From Synechococcus sp. PCC 7335 (GTDB lineage Bacteria; Cyanobacteriota; Cyanobacteriia; Phormidesmidales; Phormidesmidaceae), in assembly GCF_000155595.1 (NCBI RefSeq), contig NZ_DS989904.1:1565175-1629174 (forward strand): 64,000 nucleotides of DNA, read 5' to 3'. This document shows positions 1 to 8,617 of the stretch, piece by piece. Position 1 is the stretch's first letter. Every line of letters begins with the position of its first letter. The position numbers and the translations under genes are program-made. A model generated the notes under the pieces. That model had not been told where the DNA came from, did no database searches, and saw only the letters and a list, made by a program, of their open reading frames with translations.

Positions 1-1
1 T

Positions 2-226
2 CGAGCCCAATATCAAGTAGTCGGTGAATTGCAGGGCCAGGTTATGCTATACGAGTCTATGCTATCGATTATGGAAGGGCATATAGGCGGATTTGAACAG
101 GTGTTAGAGGAAGTCTCGATAGCGGTTGGCCAGTGGCAAGAAGCGAAGGCAGAGCAGCAGCGTAAGATAACGCTTGCTCAGCAGATGATTGAAACCCTTA
201 GCTCACCAGAGCCCGCTCTGGTCTAA
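2..226 (+). CDS. Hypothetical protein, 3' end only
   Basis: The reading frame is open from the first base of the window and ends at a TAA at 224-226, so only about 74 C-terminal residues are present and the start lies outside. The visible part is rich in Glu, Gln and Ala with heptad-like spacing (EQVLEEVSIAVGQWQEAK), which suggests a helical or coiled-coil tail. There are no catalytic motifs or membrane segments. I do not recognise the family. A TTG at 29 is possible as a start but has no ribosome binding site and the frame continues upstream of it, so a partial gene is the better reading. Confidence 0.5.
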   Translation, partial: RAQYQVVGELQGQVMLYESMLSIMEGHIGGFEQVLEEVSIAVGQWQEAKAEQQRKITLAQQMIETLSSPEPALV

Positions 227-324
227 GACTCTCCTAACCTCTAAGCTAGTCCCCTTCAAAAGCTGGGAACCAAAGCGAGGTCACATTAACAGCGCTCTTG
301 CTTTTTGCAAGGCAAGTGAGGCTA

Positions 325-385
325 TGCACTTAGGCTTCGTAGGACGAGGGTTTGTAGCATTTGAACATGCTATAGGCTAAGTGCA
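325..385. repeat. Dispersed palindrome-flanked repeat, copy A
   Basis: The element is bounded by near-perfect inverted arms (TGCACTTAGGC at 325-335 and GGCTAAGTGCA at 375-385). Its inner segment, TTGTAGCATTTGAACATGC, closely resembles that of copy B near 8550. It sits between the truncated first gene and the S4-domain gene. It is non-coding in all frames I checked and may be a small non-autonomous repeat. Confidence 0.5.
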
Positions 386-428
386 GGTTGCTATAGTATT
401 ACAGGTTATATGCAATGCTTATAGGGTG

Positions 429-629
429 ATGGCAGCAGACTTCATCAAGCTCGACCAATTTCTGAAGATAATCAACGTCGTCCGCTCTGGCGGTGAAGCG
501 AAGCTAATTATCCGCAGTGGAGAAGTTTTAGTGAACGGTGAGATGGAACTTAGAAGGGGTCGTAAGCTATATGACGAGGATATCGTGACTATAGAAGATA
601 CCTCTTTTACAGTGCATATTTCCACCTAA
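429..629 (+). CDS. RNA-binding S4-domain protein (YaaA/RlbA-like)
   Basis: This 66-residue protein is essentially a single S4 RNA-binding domain: F-I-K-L-DQFLK, then V-x-SGGEAK, then a GEVLVNGE turn and RRGRKLYDED. That is the usual pattern of the stand-alone S4 family related to YaaA/RlbA and the S4 part of ribosomal and tRNA-modifying enzymes. It probably binds structured RNA or ribosomes. I chose ATG 429 because the longer frame from 381 adds a non-conserved hydrophobic stretch reading through the repeat region. The product is complete for this short family. The RNA target is unknown. Confidence 0.75.
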   Translation: MAADFIKLDQFLKIINVVRSGGEAKLIIRSGEVLVNGEMELRRGRKLYDEDIVTIEDTSFTVHIST

Positions 630-779
630 GATTTCCAGTTAAGAAGATCTGCATCAGTATTAGGCGTTCTCTAGATGTCTTCTATAGGTCTTCTTCTATA
701 GACCTTGCTTCTTGATACAGTCGAATTGCAAAGAACATTTTAGACTAGAGGTACATACGGTGCTATTTAGAGGAAAAGT

Positions 780-1040
780 ATGCAGCCTAAGATTGAGATT
801 TATACCTGGAGTCGCTGTCCATTCTGTATTCGAGCTAAGTCTCTATTAGATAGGAAAGGCGTCGAATATACGGAGTATTGCATTGATGGCGATGAAGAGG
901 CCCGTAGCAAGATGGCTGAACGTGCTGGGAGAAGATCGCTGCCTCAAATTTTTGTCGATGAGCGTCACATCGGCGGCTGTGATGATATCCACGCGCTTGA
1001 GCGCAAGGGCAAATTGGATAGTTTATTGAAAGCTGCCTAG
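780..1040 (+). CDS. grxC: Glutaredoxin 3 (GrxC)
   Basis: The 86-residue product has the dithiol active site CPFC (Cys13, Cys16), the cis-proline TLP-equivalent segment RRSLPQIFVD, and the glutathione-binding GGCDD motif near residue 66. These are the hallmarks of a class I glutaredoxin. It reduces protein disulfides and glutathione mixed disulfides in the cytoplasm, using glutathione. An upstream GAGGAAAAG provides a ribosome binding site for ATG 780. It appears monocistronic, since a strong hairpin follows the stop codon. Length and motifs match the family, so the assignment is firm; the physiological substrate is not. Confidence 0.95.
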   Translation: MQPKIEIYTWSRCPFCIRAKSLLDRKGVEYTEYCIDGDEEARSKMAERAGRRSLPQIFVDERHIGGCDDIHALERKGKLDSLLKAA

Positions 1041-1063
1041 CTCTCGATTAATTTCAGTTGAAG

Positions 1064-1102
1064 TAGCCCTCTCTCTATAGGCTAGGAAGAGGGCTATCTT
1101 TC
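1064..1102 (+). terminator. Intrinsic terminator of grxC
   Basis: A perfect 9-bp stem (TAGCCCTCT at 1064-1072 pairing with AGAGGGCTA at 1088-1096) is followed by TCTTTC. It lies 24 nt after the grxC stop and before the convergent lrtA gene. The tail is T-rich only on the plus strand, so it should act on grxC. Confidence 0.7.
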
Positions 1103-1171
1103 GAAAGCTCACCTTTGGTAAGAGGCGATAGAAAGCAAAGAGCAATCAAGGGAAAAGGCAACAGAAATTCG

Positions 1172-1846
1172 CTAGATAGCTTTTGCAACAGGAGTCAACC
1201 TGCTTGCCTTGTTCTCTTTGTGGTTGTTATTTTGAGCAACTTTGGTTTGGTGGTTCTGTCGAGGCTGTAGCAGACCGTAGCCCTTGTGGTTGCGCTCGTA
1301 GATAACATTAATTTCTCCAGTTTCTACGTTGCGGAACATGTAGAAGTCATGTCCAACGAGCTCTAGATTCTCGAGGGCAGTCTGTACAGTCATTGGCGGC
1401 ATCGCAAAGTACTTGCTGCGTACAACTGTGTCAGGTAGTTTGGGCTGGTGGTTGAGTACTTCGCTAATATCGGCATTGTGAGAAGTAATATCAGGCGCGT
1501 TGATAGTGGCATCGACGTCTGTTGGCCGTACAGTAGCGTGATCTTGATCGCGACGCTTCTCTTTGTATTTCCTAAGCTGGCGGGTAAGCTTATCGGTCAC
1601 CATGTCGATGCTGGCATATAGACTCTCGCTGCTCTCTTCAGCGCGAACAACGACATTGTTGAGGAAGACAGTGACTTCTGCGGTTTGTTTCGGGGCAATT
1701 CGGGGGTTGTTTTGGACAGACAGGCAGACATCTACTTTGTTGATAAGTGTTTGAAAGTGAGCGGTTGCCTTTTCGATTTTCTGATGTACATGACTACGGA
1801 TGGCGTCAGTGATCTCGATGTTTTTCCCCTGGATTACTAGCTTCAT
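1172..1846 (-). CDS. lrtA: Long-form ribosome hibernation factor (LrtA/HPF)
   Basis: This 224-residue protein has the N-terminal HPF/RaiA fold (MKLVIQGKNIEITDAIRSHV, the HFQTLINKVDV segment and a VRAEE strand). A variable linker follows, then the C-terminal dimerisation domain ending around DFYMFRNVETGEINVIYERNHKGYGLLQP. That is the long HPF architecture, known in cyanobacteria as LrtA, a light-repressed transcript. It binds 30S subunits and promotes inactive 100S dimers in darkness or stress. The start at 1846 is chosen because GGGGAGG lies seven bases upstream; an in-frame extension to 1903 has no such support. The 240 bp between this gene and the divergent lipB is long enough for the long leader known for lrtA. 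Confidence 0.93.
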   Translation of the reverse strand: MKLVIQGKNIEITDAIRSHVHQKIEKATAHFQTLINKVDVCLSVQNNPRIAPKQTAEVTVFLNNVVVRAEESSESLYASIDMVTDKLTRQLRKYKEKRRDQDHATVRPTDVDATINAPDITSHNADISEVLNHQPKLPDTVVRSKYFAMPPMTVQTALENLELVGHDFYMFRNVETGEINVIYERNHKGYGLLQPRQNHQTKVAQNNNHKENKASRLTPVAKAI

Positions 1847-2044
1847 GAAGTAGCCTCCCCTGTGGCGGTTTAGTTTTATGCTTTTTAAGCCTAGCATCGG
1901 CATTTTGGCCGAGTATCAAACTGTCAAACTTTTTAAGCATCCGTTGATAAATCTTGACTTGAGCCTAGGATCCGATATGTAAAAAAAGTGCTAGTGGGTA
2001 GAAAGGTAAAGACTATAAGCTGCTCAACGGTTTAATGCAAAGCT

Positions 2045-2082
2045 TAGTAGAACAGCTGAATAATAGTAGAACAGTTGAATAA
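2045..2082 (+). repeat. 19-bp tandem duplication before lipB
   Basis: Two head-to-tail 19-bp copies (2045-2063 and 2064-2082) differ at one base. They end three bases before the GTG start of lipB, and the next bases (GGTGAATAAAC) partly repeat the unit again. One of a series of such duplications in this window. Confidence 0.85.
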
Positions 2083-2085
2083 ACG

Positions 2086-2760
2086 GTGAATAAACGATTG
2101 GGCTATGTAGTCTCGCTAGAGACAGCGATACCCTATGTAAGGGCTTGGCGATGGCAGCAGCAGCTCGTCACGAGATATAAGCGTGCCGGTTGTAGTATGA
2201 GAGATACGCTGATATTGCTTCAGCACCCGCCTGTCTATACGCTTGGTCAAGGCGCTGATATCAGATTTTTGAAGTTTGCGCCTGGTTCTAAGCACTACGA
2301 GCTTCATCGAGTAGAGCGGGGTGGGGAAGTGACCTATCACTGTCCAGGTCAGGTGGTAGGCTATCCTATCTTAGATTTGAAACAGCATCGAATGGATCTG
2401 CACTGGTATCTCAGAGAGCTTGAGGAAGTGATTATTCTGGTGCTAGCTGAGTATGGGCTACGCGGCGATCGCCTTGAAGGGATGACAGGCGTATGGGTGG
2501 ATGGATATAAGGTGGCAGCGATCGGTATCAAAGTAAGCCGCTGGATTACGATGCACGGGTTTGCTTTAAATGTGTGTCCGGATATGGGTGGATTTGAGCG
2601 CATTGTTCCCTGCGGTTTAGAGGGGAAGTCTGTGGGATCGATTGCGCAGTTTGTTCCAGACATCAGCTTGAAACAGGTCCAACAAACCTTGATCGAACAG
2701 TTTGAACAAGTATTTGGGCTCACTTTTGAGCCAACTTCAATATCTGATCTCAATTTATAA
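2086..2760 (+). CDS. lipB: Octanoyltransferase LipB
   Basis: This enzyme transfers the octanoyl group from acyl carrier protein to lipoyl-dependent enzyme domains, the first step of lipoate synthesis. The 224-residue product shows the family blocks [35 protein letters not shown], the lysine block [23 protein letters not shown] and the active-site cysteine block [11 protein letters not shown]. Length is normal. The start is GTG at 2086; there is no clear Shine-Dalgarno because a tandem duplication occupies the upstream bases. A TTG four codons further in is an alternative. It is divergent from lrtA. Confidence 0.95.
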   Translation: MNKRLGYVVSLETAIPYVRAWRWQQQLVTRYKRAGCSMRDTLILLQHPPVYTLGQGADIRFLKFAPGSKHYELHRVERGGEVTYHCPGQVVGYPILDLKQHRMDLHWYLRELEEVIILVLAEYGLRGDRLEGMTGVWVDGYKVAAIGIKVSRWITMHGFALNVCPDMGGFERIVPCGLEGKSVGSIAQFVPDISLKQVQQTLIEQFEQVFGLTFEPTSISDLNL

Positions 2761-2840
2761 GGCTGAAGATCGAGCAGGTTAAGGATCGAGGACGAAGCAG
2801 GAGTACTTAATTTAATTAAGGACTAGATTGTGACAGGCAA

Positions 2841-4109
2841 TCAGGTTTGAAAGTCAACTTCTAACAAAGAGAGATCATCGTCAAATCGATCGCCTCCAAA
2901 GCGACTGACTCGTTCGATGAGGGTACTGATGGTGAGCTGTTGCTGCGTCTCTAGCTCAGTCAAGATAGTGACCAGACCTGTTAGACCTAGCTGTGGCTTA
3001 ACCGAATCTATCGGTGGTTTGGTTGGATAGATTTCGTAGATGCCATCGCTGAAGATGTATAGACGACTGCCAGTTAGGATAGTGCATTTCTCCGATCGAT
3101 AGATACTGTCGTTCATCATGCCAATCGGCATGCCAGGGGTTCTCAGCTGCTGTAGTTTGACCACACTGTTTGAAGCGGAATGAGGACGCATCGCAGGCTC
3201 AACCAGTAGTGCCGGGGGGTGACCAGCACTGGCATAGACGAGCTGCCTGGTCACTCGGTGATAGACGCCGTACCAAATAGTGAAGTATTTATCGTTTTGC
3301 TCGGTCATCTTAAAGGTTTCGTTCAGCCCCTTTAGAACGGTCTCGGGACGACGAAAATCCACCCCGGGAAGTGACTGCGATCGCAATACATTTAGAACCG
3401 AGGTCGACAATAGCGCCGCTCCTAGGCCATGGCCTGATACATCTAGCAGATACATGACCAAATAGTCAGGATCGAGCCAGTAGTGATCAAAACAATCTCC
3501 CCCTAGCTCTTGAGAAGAGATAAATCGAGACGTGATTGAGATACAGTTTTTAGCATCTGCCGGCGTATCTTGAGGTAGAAGCGATGTAACGTAGGTAGCT
3601 GCCTCCGCTAACTCATTCTCTAATCTACGCGTTTGTGCCCTGAGTGCTTGCATGAGCTTGTGAAGTCGTAGCCCAGAATTGACCCTAGCGACTAGCTCGG
3701 CTGTATCAATAGGTTTGATGAGTAGATCATCTGCGCCAGCTTCTAATGCTTCTACTCGATTGGCAAGATCGCTATGGCTAGTCATGATCAAAAAAGCAGT
3801 GGTCGCTAGCTGAGGATCTTGCTTGATTTGGCAGCAGATATCAATTCCGCTAGAACCGCCAGGCAAGAGCAGATCGCAGATAACAACAGAAGGGGCTAAG
3901 TGAATCGCCTTGTGAAGGCCACTATCTGCGTCATTGGCGGTTTCCACACGATAACCATGCTTTTGTAATAGCCGCTGTAAGCCCTGCAAAATATAGGGAT
4001 CATCGTCGATTAACAGAATATCGGTCAGCGTCACCGGATGAGCTATCAAACTCTGACGAGTCGACGCTCCTAGCTTTAGATATGGCGTAGATGATGCGTT
4101 AGAAGTCAT
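2841..4109 (-). CDS. Response regulator with PP2C (SpoIIE/RsbU-type) phosphatase output
   Basis: Residues about 30-150 form a receiver domain with the acidic pocket DDD (35-37), phosphoacceptor Asp79 in VVICDLLLPGG and the conserved Lys in LIKPID. A helical linker (RAQTRRLENELAEA) leads to a PP2C/SpoIIE domain (about 190-420) with metal-binding GGDCFDHYWLD, LDVSGHGLGAALLS, YASAGHPPALLV and FSDGIYE. Phosphorylation of the receiver probably controls dephosphorylation of an anti-sigma-factor antagonist, as in RsbU partner-switching. No antagonist or anti-sigma gene is nearby. Its start overlaps the 3' end of the upstream membrane-anchored gene by 11 bp, so the two are co-transcribed and probably translationally coupled. 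Confidence 0.9.
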   Translation of the reverse strand: MTSNASSTPYLKLGASTRQSLIAHPVTLTDILLIDDDPYILQGLQRLLQKHGYRVETANDADSGLHKAIHLAPSVVICDLLLPGGSSGIDICCQIKQDPQLATTAFLIMTSHSDLANRVEALEAGADDLLIKPIDTAELVARVNSGLRLHKLMQALRAQTRRLENELAEAATYVTSLLPQDTPADAKNCISITSRFISSQELGGDCFDHYWLDPDYLVMYLLDVSGHGLGAALLSTSVLNVLRSQSLPGVDFRRPETVLKGLNETFKMTEQNDKYFTIWYGVYHRVTRQLVYASAGHPPALLVEPAMRPHSASNSVVKLQQLRTPGMPIGMMNDSIYRSEKCTILTGSRLYIFSDGIYEIYPTKPPIDSVKPQLGLTGLVTILTELETQQQLTISTLIERVSRFGGDRFDDDLSLLEVDFQT

Positions 4110-4890
4110 AAGCGGCCTGAACAGGAATATCCTCTTCCGACGAGCTAGACGGAGTGTGAGGCGCTTCTAAAATAAGACGGCTGGAAATAGAATGGTTCCA
4201 CAAGTCAACGAAATCGACTAAGTAGTAGGGCAGCTCATCCGAGCCATCTGTTTTTCTTTCGGGTATGACAAAATCTTCTAGATCAAATAAGTGTAATCGC
4301 TCCATCGTATCGACTTCAAAGGGCTCTAGAATGTTGGCTCTATAGGCTCCTGATTCATCGATAGCACTAAAGCAGCAGACCTGATAGTAGTTTTCTCCCG
4401 AGAGCTCACGGTATTGCACAAGGGTATAGACATCGGCAGGCTGAATAGGAAAGGGCAGCGAAAGCGCAATTTTCTGCTGGGTTGGTAGGAACGAGAGACG
4501 CACAGCCTTACGCACACCATAGTAGCCGACTTTATCTGGCTGAAGCGGGTACTTGCGGTGGCGGGGCTGAACATAAGTTCGCATAAAGGTAGCAATGCCA
4601 AGTGCTTCCTCGGTGTACGCGCCAATTAGGCTGACGTGAACATCGTAGGCAGGAACATTGCTGATATTGAAGACTTCAAGGGCAAGACTAGTATGCCCTT
4701 CTGAGTCTGTAGTTGGCTGTAAGTCCCAGTAAAGATGGGGCAGGGCAGTGAGACTGAGCCGTTTTTCTACGACGTTGCGATAGTAGCTGCTCTCTTGCCT
4801 TAGCTGTTTGAGGTTTTTATTGGTTAGCCATACATAGGCTCCTGTTAATCCAACTAGCACCAGGTTACTAATGATCAAAATGGGTTCCAT
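4099..4890 (-). CDS. Membrane-anchored protein of unknown function
   Basis: This 263-residue protein starts with one hydrophobic helix (residues 4-22, ILIISNLVLVGLTGAYVWL). A basic, helical stretch follows (NKNLKQLRQESSYYRNVVEKR), then a soluble beta-rich domain containing LALEVFNISNVPAYDV, which resembles an immunoglobulin-like fold. It is likely a type II/N-anchored protein facing the cytoplasm. It is the first gene of a two-gene operon with the receiver-PP2C regulator (11-bp overlap), so it may localise or sense for that regulator. This is an inference; I do not recognise a named family. Confidence 0.65.
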   Translation of the reverse strand: MEPILIISNLVLVGLTGAYVWLTNKNLKQLRQESSYYRNVVEKRLSLTALPHLYWDLQPTTDSEGHTSLALEVFNISNVPAYDVHVSLIGAYTEEALGIATFMRTYVQPRHRKYPLQPDKVGYYGVRKAVRLSFLPTQQKIALSLPFPIQPADVYTLVQYRELSGENYYQVCCFSAIDESGAYRANILEPFEVDTMERLHLFDLEDFVIPERKTDGSDELPYYLVDFVDLWNHSISSRLILEAPHTPSSSSEEDIPVQAAYDF

Positions 4891-4947
4891 GCCATCCCCT
4901 TGCTTATCCCTATTATCTCCTCAGTATTCAAAACCATACCCCAAACT

Positions 4948-6723
4948 ATGATTTCTATTCAGGCGCAGCAGACCCTTTCTATGTATACGCGCGACGGTGT
5001 GCGGCTCGATGCAGATGTCTACTTCCCCAAAGGAGCCGGTCCGTTTCCGGTTTTGTTGATGCGGCAGCCATACGGGCGAGCGATCGCTTCTACCGTTGTT
5101 TATGCCCACCCTCGCTGGTACGCTGCGCATGGCTATATCGTCGCCATTCAGGACGTTCGAGGGCGAGGAACCTCTGAGGGTGAGTTTTCACTATTTGCTT
5201 ACGAAGTTTTAGATGGGGAAGACGCGGTTGAATGGGCTGCGCGGCTCCCAGGGAGCGATGGCCAAGTAGCGATGTACGGCTTCTCTTACCAAGGTATGAC
5301 TCAGCTACAGGCGGCGCAGTCAGCTCACCCGGCGCTTAAGACAATCGTGCCAGCAATGACTGGCTATCATCTCTATGAAGATTGGGCTTATGAAAATGGA
5401 GCGCTGTGCTTTCATCTAGGACTAGTGTGGGCAATCCAGCTAGCAGCGCAAACTGCTCAAATAGAGGGCGATAGTCAGACTTATCAGAAGCTAGTAGCGG
5501 CGGCTCGCACTCTGCCGACAGATGAGTCCACCCCAGGTTGGCGTGAGGTCCTAGCGGATGTAGACACCTTTTTTCACGATTGGGTGAGTGCGCCCAAAGG
5601 CGATCGCTATTGGCAGCAGCTAACGCCGCAGCTCGACCAAGTCGATCTACCCATGCTGCATGTGGGAGGCTGGTTTGATCCGTATTTGCGAGGGGACTTG
5701 CGGCGATACCTGGAGATGGCAGCGCGTAGTCGATATCTGCATCATTTTTGGGTTGGACCCTGGATTCATATCCCCTGGGGCCGAAAAGTAGGCGCGATGG
5801 ATTTTGGTCCTGCTGCGGCTAGTCCAATTGATCGACTACAGCTCCAGTGGTTTGATGGAATTTTGAAAGGAGAGAATATGGCTAAGCTGCGGCAGTCGCC
5901 GCCGGTGAACCTATTTGAGATGGGCCGAAATCAGTGGCGATCGCTCGATGCCTGGCCAACCGAGCAAATGACTGAGCAAACGACTGAGCAGCTGGCGGTA
6001 AACTCAGCAGTCTCCAGATCAGAAGACAAAACCAAGCCAGAAAACAACACAATAACTTATTTTCTCTATAGCGATGGACTCGCAAATGTTCGTGAGGACA
6101 GCGGCGTGCTCAGTGAGTCATTAACCCAGATGCCGCAGTTCGATACGCTCGTACATGATCCGTGGAATCCTTGTCCTGCTGCGGGTGGTCACAGCTCAAT
6201 TCCTGCCGGGGTGTTTGAGCGCACGGCGGTGGATGCGCGAGGGGATGTACTGACCTATACATCAGCGCCATTCGCCGAGGAACTGCGGGTGGTAGGCGTG
6301 CCAAAAGTAGTGATTGCGATCGCCGCGTCAACGACCAGCTACGATCTTTGCGCCATACTCTCTAGAGTCGTCCGGGGCAACGTCTACAATCTCACACAAG
6401 GGTACGGGCGATTTCAGCACTTGGCAGACCGGGAGCTAGTAGGCCAGAACTCACCCGGCCAGAGCTTAAAAGGAAGATCCGTCTCACTACCACTACACCC
6501 CACTTGCTTTAGCCTCTTTCCTGGAGAGTCTTTGCGCCTGAGCCTAAGCGCCGCCTGCTATCCTGCTTTTTCAATCAACCTTGGAACGGGAGCGTCCCAG
6601 CAGGAAAGTAAGGCAGTAGACGCTCGGATCATAATGCTGACGATCGCGCTTGGTGGCAACATTGCAGATCAATGGCCTGGTTGTGATGGTACTCTACTCA
6701 AGCTGCCGGTAGTTCTTGATTGA
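4948..6723 (+). CDS. CocE/NonD-family alpha/beta hydrolase
   Basis: The 591-residue protein has the X-Pro dipeptidyl-peptidase S15 / CocE layout. The N-terminal strand is RDGVRLDADVYFP, the oxyanion segment RQPYGR, then VAIQDVRGRGTSEGEF. The nucleophile Ser113 lies in GFSYQG, the acid Asp244 in GGWFDPY and His274 in GPWIHIPW. The C-terminal jelly-roll domain follows (from about residue 390). Members hydrolyse esters or peptides; the substrate here cannot be deduced. ATG 4948 is chosen over an upstream TTG at 4900 because conservation begins just after it. A 12-bp tandem repeat encodes the TEQ-rich linker between the two domains (5962-5997). Its 3' end overlaps a convergent gene by 26 bp. Confidence 0.88.
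   Translation: MISIQAQQTLSMYTRDGVRLDADVYFPKGAGPFPVLLMRQPYGRAIASTVVYAHPRWYAAHGYIVAIQDVRGRGTSEGEFSLFAYEVLDGEDAVEWAARLPGSDGQVAMYGFSYQGMTQLQAAQSAHPALKTIVPAMTGYHLYEDWAYENGALCFHLGLVWAIQLAAQTAQIEGDSQTYQKLVAAARTLPTDESTPGWREVLADVDTFFHDWVSAPKGDRYWQQLTPQLDQVDLPMLHVGGWFDPYLRGDLRRYLEMAARSRYLHHFWVGPWIHIPWGRKVGAMDFGPAAASPIDRLQLQWFDGILKGENMAKLRQSPPVNLFEMGRNQWRSLDAWPTEQMTEQTTEQLAVNSAVSRSEDKTKPENNTITYFLYSDGLANVREDSGVLSESLTQMPQFDTLVHDPWNPCPAAGGHSSIPAGVFERTAVDARGDVLTYTSAPFAEELRVVGVPKVVIAIAASTTSYDLCAILSRVVRGNVYNLTQGYGRFQHLADRELVGQNSPGQSLKGRSVSLPLHPTCFSLFPGESLRLSLSAACYPAFSINLGTGASQQESKAVDARIIMLTIALGGNIADQWPGCDGTLLKLPVVLD
5962..5997 (+). repeat. 12-bp tandem repeat inside the CocE-like gene
   Basis: Three diverged copies of a 12-bp unit (starting 5962, 5974, 5986) encode TEQ-containing tetrapeptides. 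They lie in the linker between the hydrolase core and the C-terminal jelly-roll domain, where length changes are tolerated. Confidence 0.75.
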
Positions 6724-7132
6724 AAACTTCGAACACCCGACGACAGCAGTTTCTCAAAGATTCTCCTGAAGCTGGATCGGGTATGATAGCGCCTTCAAAC
6801 TGCCAGTTATCGATGGTAGATAGCCGCCACCGTTGCCCCTGATGATCAAATCCTGCGATTTCAAGGCCGATGGCACGGCGCCGATCGCTTTCAGTATCCT
6901 GATGAAGACGAATTTGAATCAATAGACTACGGCACTGAAATAGACGACTAACGCCTGGAAAGTGAAATCCGATATCGACTGAATCCGGGTCGATTAAATC
7001 TCGCGTTGTAGAATCGTTCAACCAGGGTTTGAGGTCTGCTCTTAGGTCGGGTAACTCGGACTTAAAGAGTCCAATCGTTGCTGCAATCTTACTAGCAAAT
7101 TCGATTGTTGATGCTTGTTCGGCTGCGTTCAC
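6698..7132 (-). CDS. Conserved hypothetical protein, 144 aa
   Basis: The predicted 144-residue soluble protein has no signal peptide or membrane helix. Recognisable segments are DIGFHFPGVSRLFQCRSLLIQIRL and DHQGQRWRLSTIDNWQFEG, which look like an alpha/beta fold of the kind often found only in cyanobacteria. I do not recognise a function. The start is GTG at 7132, directly preceded by GAGGTGAT, which can pair with 16S rRNA. Its 3' end overlaps the convergent CocE-like gene by 26 bp. Codon usage is like that of the neighbours, which supports it being real. Confidence 0.6.
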   Translation of the reverse strand: MNAAEQASTIEFASKIAATIGLFKSELPDLRADLKPWLNDSTTRDLIDPDSVDIGFHFPGVSRLFQCRSLLIQIRLHQDTESDRRRAIGLEIAGFDHQGQRWRLSTIDNWQFEGAIIPDPASGESLRNCCRRVFEVFNQELPAA

Positions 7133-7334
7133 ATCACCTCACTGAATTCAGTTCATTTATTGTAGCGGCCAAATATTCGTGAGTAACTAGTGATTGCAAT
7201 TCCAATTAATCCTAGTCTGGCGATCTATCAATGTCTTCTGGGCTTTTCATCGGCTTCTTAGCCCAGTGCTTGTAGACTCATTTTGTGGAATGTATCATGT
7301 AGACTTATCCAAACACGTCATGGTAGGAAGCTGA

Positions 7335-8525
7335 ATGGAGGGGCGCACTCCGGTTTTGCCTAAGGATAGTAGACCCTTCAAACTATTGTTCTTTGTTGAC
7401 AAACGACCGAACTCAGCCGAACAAATTCGGCAAATTCGCGCTCAGGTAAAGGCGCTCTGTGCACCGGATGAGGTTGGTCTAGAGATTGTTGATGTCAATA
7501 ACCAACCTTATTTAGCGGAGCGATTCAAGCTGGTGGCCACGCCTGCACTGATTAAGGTTTCAGAGGACAGCTACCAAATCTTGGCGGGTGGTGATGTGGC
7601 TACTAAATTGGCACACTGGTGGCCACGGTGGAATCAAGAGCTCCTCGATGAGTCGTCAGAAAACGACAAAGTGGTTTCCCTTTTGTCTTTATCTGGATCT
7701 GATGGTGTCAAAGTCAATGCGGTCGATCAATCCACCGAGGTGATTAGGCTCTCTGATGACATCTTTCGGCTAGAACAGGAAAAAGAAACGCTATTATCTC
7801 AGATCGAGTTTAAAGATCGCATTATTGCGATGATGGCTCATGATTTACGAAACCCACTGACAGCAGCTTCGATTGCCTTAGAAACTTTGGAGCTAGCCTT
7901 TGAACCGAACGGTGCGAAAGCAGATAAGTTTACGCCAGAGCTAATTGCTCACCTGCTCCAGAGCACTAAGACGCAGATTCGAGCGGTCAGCAGCATGATT
8001 ACCGAGATCTTGAAGGCTGCTAGAGGCTCTGATACCAACATAGAAGTTTCGCCACAAGATTTAGACCTAAACGATCTGTGCATGACAGTAATCGAGTTTT
8101 TTGCACCGAAACTATCGGCTAAAAAGCAGACTATCGAGACTGACCTACCGCAGGATCTGCCCCACGTTTATGCCGATGCGGATCAAGTACAAAGAGTCCT
8201 TAGTAATTTAGTCGACAACGCAGTTAAATACACGCCTGTGGCAGGAAAAATTGGCATCGCAGCCCTGCATCGAACAACCGAAAAGGTGCAAATTAGCATT
8301 AGAGATAATGGTCCGGGAATTCCTCGAGAAAACCAGAAGAAAATTTTCGAGGAAAGCTTTCGGCTAAAACGCGATCGCGCTGAAGATGGATATGGTCTGG
8401 GTCTAGCGCTTTGTCAGCAAGTAGTCAGGGCCCACTATGGAGAAATTTGGGTTGATTCCAAGCAGGGCGAGGGCAGCTGTTTTCACTTCACCTTGCCTGT
8501 GTATCGAGGAACCAATGGGAGTTGA
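7335..8525 (+). CDS. sasA: Clock-output histidine kinase SasA
   Basis: SasA reads the KaiC phosphorylation state through its KaiB-like N-terminal domain and phosphorylates RpaA. Residues about 14-104 are the thioredoxin-like KaiB domain (FKLLFFVDKRPNSAEQ, then KLVATPALIKV). The HisKA region is at about 160-230 with His169 in AHDLRNPLT, and the HATPase has the N box NLVDNAVKYTP, DNGPGIP and GYGLGLALC. Length (396) and domain order match SasA. ATG 7335 is the first in-frame start. It is apparently monocistronic and far from any kai gene in this window. Its partner gene rpaA lies at 54269, also in this window. Confidence 0.93.
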   Translation: MEGRTPVLPKDSRPFKLLFFVDKRPNSAEQIRQIRAQVKALCAPDEVGLEIVDVNNQPYLAERFKLVATPALIKVSEDSYQILAGGDVATKLAHWWPRWNQELLDESSENDKVVSLLSLSGSDGVKVNAVDQSTEVIRLSDDIFRLEQEKETLLSQIEFKDRIIAMMAHDLRNPLTAASIALETLELAFEPNGAKADKFTPELIAHLLQSTKTQIRAVSSMITEILKAARGSDTNIEVSPQDLDLNDLCMTVIEFFAPKLSAKKQTIETDLPQDLPHVYADADQVQRVLSNLVDNAVKYTPVAGKIGIAALHRTTEKVQISIRDNGPGIPRENQKKIFEESFRLKRDRAEDGYGLGLALCQQVVRAHYGEIWVDSKQGEGSCFHFTLPVYRGTNGS

Positions 8526-8530
8526 TACGA

Positions 8531-8593
8531 CGCTTTGTAGGTTAAGGGTTGTAGCGTTTGAACAGGCTATACGCTCAGTGCAGATCGCTATAC
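8531..8593. repeat. Dispersed repeat, copy B
   Basis: Just downstream of sasA, this segment aligns with copy A (325-399) over about 60 bp with roughly 80% identity by eye. The best block is TTGTAGCGTTTGAACAGGC, followed by a diverged right arm (CGCTCAGTGCA). The left inverted arm has decayed. Non-coding. Confidence 0.5.
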
Positions 8594-8617
8594 ATGCTTG
8601 GAAGTTACACGCAGGGC

